A stretch of DNA of 11,194 nt from Gammaproteobacteria bacterium (GTDB lineage Bacteria; Pseudomonadota; Gammaproteobacteria; JAURND01): assembly GCA_030830425.1 (NCBI GenBank), contig JAURND010000011.1, forward strand, positions 1 through 11,194, read 5' to 3'. This document shows, in pieces, positions 5,733 through 11,194 of this stretch (position 1 is the stretch's first letter; each line of letters begins with the position of its first letter). The notes below the pieces were generated by a model. The model had not been told where the DNA came from, ran no database searches, and saw only the letters and a list, made by a program, of their open reading frames with translations. The position numbers were made by a program, and so were the translations under genes.

Positions 5733-6974
5733 ATGACATCCTTCCATTTAAACCATCCACAAGCAGATGCCATTGTGATTGTCGCCGCAAAAAGAACACC
5801 GATAGGTAATTTTCAAGGCGTATTTAAAGACATAACGGCACCGCAGCTGGGTGGTGTTGCCATAAAAGCGGCATATGAGCAAGTGAATATGAATCCCAGT
5901 GACATAGATGAAGTGTTATTGGGATGTGTGCTATCGGCAGGTGTAGGGCAAGCACCGGCTAGGCAAGCCGCTTTTTGTGCAGGGTTACCTCATGGGGTAG
6001 CCTGCACGACAGTCAATAAAGTATGTGGCTCAGGGATGAAGGCGGTGATGTTGGCGCACGACATGTTGCTCGCAGGCTCATCGCGTGTCGCGATTGCCGG
6101 TGGGATGGAAAGTATGAGCAACGCCCCTTATTTATTACCTAAAGTGCGTAGTGGCTATCGATTAGGGCATCAAGTAGCTCTCGATCATCTGGTCTATGAT
6201 GGTTTAGAAGATGCGTATCAAAAAGGTTCTTTGATGGGTTTATTTGCCGAAGATTGCGCGCAACAACTGAATTTAACGCGCGAAGCGCAAGATCAATTTG
6301 CCATCACTTCGCTGGAACGCGCAAAAAAAACACAGGAAACAGGCGGATTTTTATCGGAAATTGCCCAGATGACTGTCTCAACAAAAAATGGCGCCATACC
6401 GATCGATCAAGATGAGGGAGTTCTCACTGCGCGTCCTGAAAAAATTGCGCAATTAAAACCCGCTTTTAAAAAAGGAGGCACTGTGACGGCGGCTAATGCT
6501 TCTTCTATTTCAGATGGTGCAGCAGCGTTAGTCTTAATGAAAGGCTCAGAAGCTGAAAAAAGAGAAATTTTTCCGTTAGCGACGATTGTTGGTTTTGTAA
6601 CACATGCCCAAGAACCTTCGCTTTTTACCATGGCGCCGATTGGCGCTGTGCAAAAATTGCTGACTGCTTTATCGTGGACTGTCGCGGATGTCGATTTATT
6701 CGAGATTAACGAAGCATTTGCGGTCGTGACGATGGCAACTATGCATGCATTGAATATTCCTCATGAAAAAGTGAATATTCATGGGGGTGCTTGTGTATTA
6801 GGGCATCCCATTGGCGCGTCGGGTGCTCGCATATTAGTCAGCTTAATTTATGCCTTACGACAATCTGGGTTAAAGCGAGGGATCGCCACTTTATGTATTG
6901 GGGGTGGAGAAGCGATTGCTTTGGCGATAGAGGTCTCAGTAGTTTCTGCTCAAAAAGCGGAATTTGCTGAATAA
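5733..6974 (+). CDS. Acetyl-CoA C-acetyltransferase (thiolase II family)
   Basis: The 413-residue thiolase probably catalyses the reversible condensation of two acetyl-CoA into acetoacetyl-CoA in the cytoplasm. The catalytic residues are all present: nucleophile C98 in NKVCGSGMKAV, H358 in GHPIGASGARI and C388 in LCIGGG. Each is about ten residues later than in the Zoogloea enzyme, which supports an N-terminal extension of that size. ATG 5733 is preferred to the in-frame TTG at 5694 because it places the conserved AIVIVAAKRTPIG near the N terminus, although no good ribosome site precedes either. The GGG after C388 is followed by E-A instead of the common M/Q-G, a mild variation. A broader 3-ketoacyl-CoA thiolase role is possible. 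The gene lies 39 bp after the permease and 35 bp before ETF-QO, all in one direction. Confidence 0.92.
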   Translation: MTSFHLNHPQADAIVIVAAKRTPIGNFQGVFKDITAPQLGGVAIKAAYEQVNMNPSDIDEVLLGCVLSAGVGQAPARQAAFCAGLPHGVACTTVNKVCGSGMKAVMLAHDMLLAGSSRVAIAGGMESMSNAPYLLPKVRSGYRLGHQVALDHLVYDGLEDAYQKGSLMGLFAEDCAQQLNLTREAQDQFAITSLERAKKTQETGGFLSEIAQMTVSTKNGAIPIDQDEGVLTARPEKIAQLKPAFKKGGTVTAANASSISDGAAALVLMKGSEAEKREIFPLATIVGFVTHAQEPSLFTMAPIGAVQKLLTALSWTVADVDLFEINEAFAVVTMATMHALNIPHEKVNIHGGACVLGHPIGASGARILVSLIYALRQSGLKRGIATLCIGGGEAIALAIEVSVVSAQKAEFAE

Positions 6975-6994
6975 TCCTTAATGATCTGTTGAGT

Positions 6995-7000
6995 GGAGAG
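6995..7000 (+). promoter_or_regulatory. Ribosome binding site deciding the ETF-QO start
   Basis: GGAGAG ends 9 bases before a GTG at 7010. This supports that codon as the start rather than the in-frame TTG at 6989, which would place this site inside the gene and has no ribosome site of its own. Confidence 0.6.
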
Positions 7001-7009
7001 CTAAAATCT

Positions 7010-8638
7010 GTGAATCGAGAATCGCTTACCGTTGATGTATTAATCATAGGCGCCGGCCCTGCAGGATTATCGGCTGCTATTCGTATCATGCAACTGAGTC
7101 AATCCCAAAATCGTCCTATCTCCGTCACTGTATTAGAAAAAGCCGCTGAAGTGGGTGCACATAACTTATCGGGTGCTGTGTTGGACCCTAAAGCGTTAGA
7201 TGAGTTACTCTCCGATTGGATGCATCGAGATTCGCCTTTAAAAACCCCGGTTACGCAAGATGCGTTTTTATTGCTGACTCAACATCGGGCTTGGCATTTG
7301 CCCACCCCAGCATGTATGAAAAATCAAGGCAATTATATCGTGAGTTTAGGGATTTTTTGTCGATGGCTGGCAAAGCAAGCCGAAGATCTGGGGGTGAATA
7401 TTTTTCCAGGATTTTCGGCAGTTCAAGTGCTGTATGATGATACTGGAAAAGTGTGTGGCGTTGCTACAGGGGATAAAGGACTTGATAAATCCGGAAATTT
7501 AACCGCTCGCTATCAGGCTGGTTTAGAGATTTACGCCACGCATACTTTATTTGCTGAAGGGTGCAGGGGCTCTTTGACCCAAACATTAATAGAGAAGTTT
7601 CACCTGACTCAACAGTCGCAGCCCCAAACTTATGCCTTAGGTATCAAAGAGTTATGGGAAGTGGCGCCTGAGCAGCATCGGCCAGGACATGTGTACCATT
7701 TCGTGGGTTGGCCTTTAGATCGCTATACCTATGGTGGCTCTTTCTTATATCATCTGGAAAAAAATCAGGTTGTCGTCGGATTTGTGGTTGGATTAGATTA
7801 TCGTAATCCCTATTTAGATCCTTACGAAGAACTACAGCAATTCAAAACACATCCCACGATTTGTCAAACGTTTAAAGGGGGGCGACGTTTAGCCTATGGC
7901 GCTCGATCCCTCAATGAGGGTGGGTGGCAATCTATCCCTGACTTGAGTTTTCCAGGCGGTACGTTAATCGGTGATTGCGCTGGCGTGTTGAATGTCTCTC
8001 GGATTAAAGGCATTCATACCAGCATGAAATCAGGGATGGTTGCTGCTGAATGCTTGATGGAAAAAGCAGTGCATCAAGAAATTCCTACTTTTAAAGCCAC
8101 TATGTTAAATACTTGGGTTGGACAAGAATTGTATGGTGCGCGAAATATTCGGCCTAGCTTTTATTGGGGGTTATGGGTGGGTTTAGCTTACAGTGCGATA
8201 GACATGTATTTATTTGGCGGTAAAGCACCATGGACCCTATCACATCGAAAGGCAGATCATGTTAGCTTAAAACCAGCCAAAAATGCCAAAAAAATTCATT
8301 ATCCTAAACATGATCAGGTGCTTACTTTCGACAAATTAAGTTCAGTTTATTTGTCTAACATCCATCATACTGAAAATCAACCTTGCCACTTAGTACTGAA
8401 AAATCCGAATCAAGCAATCGCTGTGAATTACGCGATTTATGATGCACCAGAAACACGTTATTGCCCTGCGGGCGTTTATGAAATATTATCTGTCAATATT
8501 TTGGGTGCTCATCCACAACTACAGATCAATGCGGCAAATTGTCTTCATTGTAAAGCTTGTGATATTAAAGACCCCACTCAAAACATTCGTTGGGTACCCC
8601 CTGAAGGCGGGGATGGGCCGAACTATGAAGCCATGTAA
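7010..8638 (+). CDS. Electron transfer flavoprotein:ubiquinone oxidoreductase (ETF-QO)
   Basis: This membrane-associated flavoprotein moves electrons from reduced ETF to ubiquinone, linking acyl-CoA dehydrogenases to respiration. From the GTG start the protein has 542 residues. The N terminus carries the FAD-binding DVLIIGAGPAGLSAA (G14-x-G16-x-x-G19). VLEKAAEVGAHNLSGAVLDP and GDCAGVLNVSRIKGIHTSMKSG are strongly family-typical. The C-terminal 4Fe-4S domain has all four cysteines: C485 (RYCPAGVYE), C511, C514 and C517 (CLHCKAC), followed by IKDPTQNIRWVPPEGGDGPNY, where one glycine of the usual GGGGP is D. Length fits bacterial members. The genes for the partner ETF subunits are not in the window. 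Pairing with the thiolase upstream suggests fatty-acid catabolism. A hairpin at 8738-8759 may end the transcript. Confidence 0.96.
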   Translation: MNRESLTVDVLIIGAGPAGLSAAIRIMQLSQSQNRPISVTVLEKAAEVGAHNLSGAVLDPKALDELLSDWMHRDSPLKTPVTQDAFLLLTQHRAWHLPTPACMKNQGNYIVSLGIFCRWLAKQAEDLGVNIFPGFSAVQVLYDDTGKVCGVATGDKGLDKSGNLTARYQAGLEIYATHTLFAEGCRGSLTQTLIEKFHLTQQSQPQTYALGIKELWEVAPEQHRPGHVYHFVGWPLDRYTYGGSFLYHLEKNQVVVGFVVGLDYRNPYLDPYEELQQFKTHPTICQTFKGGRRLAYGARSLNEGGWQSIPDLSFPGGTLIGDCAGVLNVSRIKGIHTSMKSGMVAAECLMEKAVHQEIPTFKATMLNTWVGQELYGARNIRPSFYWGLWVGLAYSAIDMYLFGGKAPWTLSHRKADHVSLKPAKNAKKIHYPKHDQVLTFDKLSSVYLSNIHHTENQPCHLVLKNPNQAIAVNYAIYDAPETRYCPAGVYEILSVNILGAHPQLQINAANCLHCKACDIKDPTQNIRWVPPEGGDGPNYEAM

Positions 8639-8737
8639 TGATAATATTGGAAGTTTTTTGTGAACAGCCAGGAATTTCAGCTGCCTTCTAGGGAGCCTAA
8701 GAAAAAGGTTTCTTGTGAAAGTTATACGTTCGAACCA

Positions 8738-8774
8738 AGCATGCTGTGTTTCACATGCTAAATTTTATTTTTCT
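8738..8774 (+). terminator. Candidate terminator or operator hairpin between ETF-QO and MFS genes
   Basis: AGCATG (8738-8743) and CATGCT (8754-8759) are perfect reverse complements around a 10-base loop, followed by the T-rich AAATTTTATTTTTCT. This fits a weak intrinsic terminator of the ETF-QO transcript. The stem has only three G-C pairs and stands 29 bases before the next ATG, so a regulatory site in the MFS leader is an alternative. Confidence 0.35.
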
Positions 8775-8776
8775 AT

Positions 8777-8781
8777 GAGAG
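8777..8781 (+). promoter_or_regulatory. Ribosome binding site of the MFS gene
   Basis: GAGAG lies 7 bases upstream of the ATG at 8789 and supports that start. No confident promoter was found in the 150 bp upstream. Confidence 0.5.
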
Positions 8782-8788
8782 CAAATCC

Positions 8789-10084
8789 ATGTTGCAAAAA
8801 AAACAATCCAGCATTACCTATCATTTATATGCCACATTAGTATGTACTGTTGCCAGTTTATTTTATATTTATGAATTTACATTACGAACTATGCCCAGTG
8901 GTATGGAATCGGAATTGATGCGTGATTTTCACATATCAGCAGGAGGGCTGGGTTTTTTAGGTTCGATGTTTTATTATGGTTATACCTTAATGCAAATACC
9001 TGCTGGATTACTGATAGATCGATTTGGGACTCGTAAACTATTATGTATTTCAGTTGTCCTTTGCATATTCAGTACGGCTTTGTTTGGACACTCTCACCAT
9101 ATTTTTATTGCTAATCTTTCATTTCTATTAATTGGTTTTGCAGCGTCGACTGCTTTTGTGGGCTCCTTGGTCATCATTTCGCATTGGTTTCCGCCTAAAT
9201 ATTTTGCAATGGCTGTAGGTCTAGTGCAGTTTCTAGGCTGTATTGGTGCGATAATGGGTGTAGGTCCTATTGTTGCATTGGTCTCTCGTATTGGTTGGCA
9301 TGCAACGGTAAATTGGTTGGTGGTCATTGGGGTAGTTATATTCGCACTCATTGTTATATTTGTCAGAAATTCCCCGAAGCAACCGGTTTCGCATCAGTTA
9401 GACCCCCCCAAAAACGGAGTCATATCAGAATTTCAGCGACTATCTAACGTTTGTCGTAATCCGCAAAATTGGTGGGTTGGGCTCTATGCATTTGCGATTT
9501 GGACACCAATGGTGGTGATGGCTGGATTATGGGGATTACCCTTTTTGATGGTCAAATATAACATCAATGCTGCTGTTGCCTCCTGGGGTATTACGATACT
9601 TTGGCTAGGAGTAGCAATCGGTGGCCCTGTGGCAGGGTTAATCTCTAACCTGGCTCGCAGTCGCTGTGAACCGCTGATATTTTGTGCCGCAATGGCCCTT
9701 GTGACAGGTATTTTAACGCTCTATGTCGACTTATCTTGGAATTGGATGTGTGTCATGCTTTTCTTTTTAGGCGCATCAGCCTCAGGGCAAGCATTAAGCT
9801 TTGGGGTGATTCAAGATAATAATCATAAGCAGATTGTTGGTACAGCCATTGGTTTTAATAATATGGCTGTCGTTGTAGGCGGTATGTTTTTGTTGCCGAT
9901 GATTGGTATGATTTTAAAACATAATTGGACTGGTGCTATGCTTAACGGTGCACCGGTTTATGCTTTACATGATTATCGCCTAGGATTAATCTGTGTTCCC
10001 CTGATCAGTTTATTCGCTTTTGTGGTCGCGCGATTTTATATTAAAGAAACCCATTGTATTTTAAAATATACTCGTTCTCCCTGA
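8789..10084 (+). CDS. Major facilitator superfamily transporter
   Basis: The 431-residue inner-membrane carrier has about 12 hydrophobic segments split by a hydrophilic central loop (about residues 192-225). The loop between segments 2 and 3 carries MFS motif A, GLLIDRFGTRKLL. The sequence before it, LRTMPSGMESELMRDFHISAGGLGFLGSMFYYGYTLMQIPAG, resembles the large carrier families of Coxiella and Legionella, whose members import amino acids, nucleosides or other host metabolites. The substrate cannot be read here. The last codons (after IKETHCILK) and the TGA lie in copy 2 of the structured repeat, and the stop codon sits in the left arm of hairpin A. The natural C terminus may therefore have been replaced by repeat-encoded residues. 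The carrier is convergent with glmS. Confidence 0.92.
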   Translation: MLQKKQSSITYHLYATLVCTVASLFYIYEFTLRTMPSGMESELMRDFHISAGGLGFLGSMFYYGYTLMQIPAGLLIDRFGTRKLLCISVVLCIFSTALFGHSHHIFIANLSFLLIGFAASTAFVGSLVIISHWFPPKYFAMAVGLVQFLGCIGAIMGVGPIVALVSRIGWHATVNWLVVIGVVIFALIVIFVRNSPKQPVSHQLDPPKNGVISEFQRLSNVCRNPQNWWVGLYAFAIWTPMVVMAGLWGLPFLMVKYNINAAVASWGITILWLGVAIGGPVAGLISNLARSRCEPLIFCAAMALVTGILTLYVDLSWNWMCVMLFFLGASASGQALSFGVIQDNNHKQIVGTAIGFNNMAVVVGGMFLLPMIGMILKHNWTGAMLNGAPVYALHDYRLGLICVPLISLFAFVVARFYIKETHCILKYTRSP

Positions 10085-10111
10085 AAGTGAGACAAAACCA
10101 GGGGGATTTTT
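10077..10111 (+). terminator. Possible Rho-independent terminator of the MFS gene (hairpin A of repeat copy 2)
   Basis: The same 7-bp stem as in copy 1 is followed by ATTTTT. The MFS stop codon (10082-10084) is inside the left arm, so a translating ribosome would compete with its folding. The perfect hairpin B immediately after it may contribute. Confidence 0.4.
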
Positions 10112-10323
10112 AAGGGGGAAGTATTCTTACCCCCTTAAATTCAATAAGTTATACCGTTCTTACCCTAACAGCATTTTTTTCAGTATATGGTTTTAAAAGC
10201 CAGTACCTTCAAGTAAGAGCGGATATAGACTTTGATGACGCTAAAAAGACCGCTGTATCGGTAGAAAAGCCAGAGAATAGGGGGGGATAAAGCAATTGAT
10301 CACCCCTTAGTTAGATAGCCACC
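10085..10323. other. Intergenic region between the convergent MFS and glmS genes
   Basis: The region is mostly occupied by repeat copy 2, ending with the module at 10208-10230. The rest holds two small inverted repeats that could end glmS transcription on the minus strand: ACCG/CGGT (10249-10262), followed in minus-strand sense by CTTTTT, and a GGGGGAT/ATC-A-CCCC stem (10282-10305). Neither is convincing alone. No coding sequence is visible. Confidence 0.5.
10208..10230 (+). repeat. End module of the structured repeat (copy R3)
   Basis: TTCAAGTAAGAGCGGATATA plus three bases is a diverged third copy of the end module at 3892 and 4039 (12 of the first 14 bases match). It forms the right arm of hairpin C in copy 2. 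Confidence 0.65.
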
Positions 10324-11194
10324 TTACTCAACGGTGACAGATTTAGCGAGGTTACGAGGTTGATCTACGTCGGTCCCTTTTAAGACAGCGACATGATAGG
10401 CCAATAGTTGTAATGGAATGCTGTATACAATCGGTGCCAATATTTCATCAACAACAGGTAGGGTAATTAATATCGTGTTGTTTGTAAAATCTTTAAATTG
10501 TTCTGGGTCATCACAAAAGATGATTAATTGTCCGCCACGTGCACGAACTTCTTGTAAGTTTGATTTTAATTTTTCAATGAATGGATTCGTGTGGGCAACT
10601 GCGATGACGGGCATGTTTTTATCTACTAATGCCAAAGGACCATGTTTAAGTTCGCCAGCTGCATATGCTTCAGCGTGAATGTAAGATAATTCTTTTAGTT
10701 TCAATGCCCCTTCCATAGCAATCGGATATAACGATCCGCGACCTAAAAATAGTACATGTTGTTTATCGACAAAAACGGCTGCTAATTCACGTATACGATC
10801 ATTTAAAGCCATCGCTTGTTCAACTTTGACAGATAACCCTTTTAATGCAGACACAATTTGAGCTTCGGTATCTGGTTTTAATCGATGAGGTTTGCCCAAA
10901 GCAATGGTTAATAGCAATAGTGCCACGAGTTGTGTCGTAAATGCTTTAGTCGATGCAACGCCAATTTCAACGCCAGCACGCGTGAGTAATTCGAAATCAG
11001 ACTCTCGTAAAATAGAGCTTTCAGGCACATTGCAAATCGCTAACGTATTTTGGTAACCCAAGGTTTTAGCTTGATTTAAAGCCGCTAATGTATCGGCGGT
11101 TTCTCCTGATTGAGAGAGCACAGTAAACAATGTATGGGGTTGTACCACGGTTTTGCGATAACGGAGCTCACTGGCAATTTCAATTTGACAAGAT
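10324..11194 (-). CDS. glmS: Glutamine--fructose-6-phosphate aminotransferase, C-terminal part (5' end beyond window)
   Basis: On the minus strand the frame is open to the right edge (last full codon 11191-11193). It gives about 289 residues of a ~610-residue enzyme that makes glucosamine-6-phosphate for peptidoglycan and LPS. The visible part covers the isomerase half with its two SIS domains: [14 protein letters not shown] at the edge, sugar-phosphate loop [68 protein letters not shown], and the highly conserved end [18 protein letters not shown]. The glutaminase half with its N-terminal Cys lies outside the window. The in-frame GTG at 11146-11148 is internal, not a start. No damage is seen. 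The gene faces the MFS gene tail to tail. Confidence 0.97.
   Translation of the reverse strand, partial: SCQIEIASELRYRKTVVQPHTLFTVLSQSGETADTLAALNQAKTLGYQNTLAICNVPESSILRESDFELLTRAGVEIGVASTKAFTTQLVALLLLTIALGKPHRLKPDTEAQIVSALKGLSVKVEQAMALNDRIRELAAVFVDKQHVLFLGRGSLYPIAMEGALKLKELSYIHAEAYAAGELKHGPLALVDKNMPVIAVAHTNPFIEKLKSNLQEVRARGGQLIIFCDDPEQFKDFTNNTILITLPVVDEILAPIVYSIPLQLLAYHVAVLKGTDVDQPRNLAKSVTVE

Larger units (their letters stand above)
10064..10230 (+). repeat. Structured three-hairpin intergenic repeat, copy 2
   Basis: This copy matches copy 1 through the identical 31-base core (10075-10105) and the CCCCCTTAAATTCAA block (10130-10144). Hairpin A pairs 10077-10083 with 10099-10105. Hairpin B is a perfect 10-bp stem, TTTAAGGGGG (10109-10118) with CCCCCTTAAA (10130-10139). 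Hairpin C pairs ATACCGTTCTTAC (10151-10163) with GTAAGAGCGG-A-TAT (10213-10226), with one bulged A and one G-U. Relative to copy 1, two C stem pairs have changed on both sides (C-G to A-U, A-U to G-C), so pairing is preserved. The left end module present in copy 1 at 3892 is absent here, replaced by MFS coding sequence. Confidence 0.85.

Noticed and set aside
6989..7009. In-frame TTG start adding 7 residues to ETF-QO
   Set aside because: The only good ribosome site, GGAGAG, lies downstream of the TTG and is properly placed for the GTG at 7010.
8728..8736. GTTCGAACC resembling a tRNA TΨC arm
   Set aside because: No acceptor, D-arm or anticodon-arm sequences lie at the right spacing on either strand; it is a chance palindrome.
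9094..9351. 85-codon minus-strand ORF inside the MFS gene, and the other open frames opposite or within real genes
   Set aside because: They lie wholly inside clearly conserved coding sequence in another frame and show no recognisable protein features.

Overview
The window looks like chromosomal DNA from a moderately AT-rich gammaproteobacterium. A member of Legionellales or another host-associated lineage is most likely. This is inferred from three things: housekeeping proteins of gammaproteobacterial type (Smc, GlmS, ETF-QO); an MFS carrier resembling the large Coxiella/Legionella carrier families; and a eukaryotic-type protein kinase with a C-terminal membrane hairpin, typical of type IV secretion effectors in those genera. 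No species can be named from the sequence alone.

Layout. Positions 1-875 hold the C-terminal part of smc. A 232-bp spacer follows with a decayed copy of a widespread proteobacterial intergenic repeat. Positions 1108-2898 encode the effector-like kinase. From 2913 to 5693 lies a TrpXYZ/YtrXYZ-like ABC importer (periplasmic binding protein, ATPase, permease), interrupted between binding protein and ATPase by a structured repeat. Positions 5733-6974 encode an acetyl-CoA acetyltransferase and 7010-8638 an electron-transfer-flavoprotein:ubiquinone oxidoreductase, which together point to fatty-acid or ketone-body metabolism feeding the quinone pool. Positions 8789-10084 encode an MFS transporter. 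It is convergent with the 3' half of glmS (minus strand, 10324 to the right edge).

The least expected structure is a repeat of about 150-165 bp present twice (about 3906-4060 and 10064-10230). Each copy has three successive hairpins. The core of 31 bases is identical in both copies, and the third hairpin keeps its pairing through two paired compensatory base changes. Copy 1 splits the ABC importer operon, and the last arm of its third hairpin ends exactly at the ATG of the ATPase gene. Copy 2 provides the last codons and stop of the MFS gene. A third occurrence of the end module lies at 3892-3913. The element could be a mobile palindromic repeat that acts as a terminator or RNA switch.

How the genes work together. 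The three importer genes form one system, with permease and ATPase very tightly coupled. The thiolase and ETF-QO fit lipid catabolism with electron delivery to ubiquinone. The MFS carrier and the ABC importer suggest reliance on imported metabolites. The kinase is the only gene that points directly to manipulation of a host cell.
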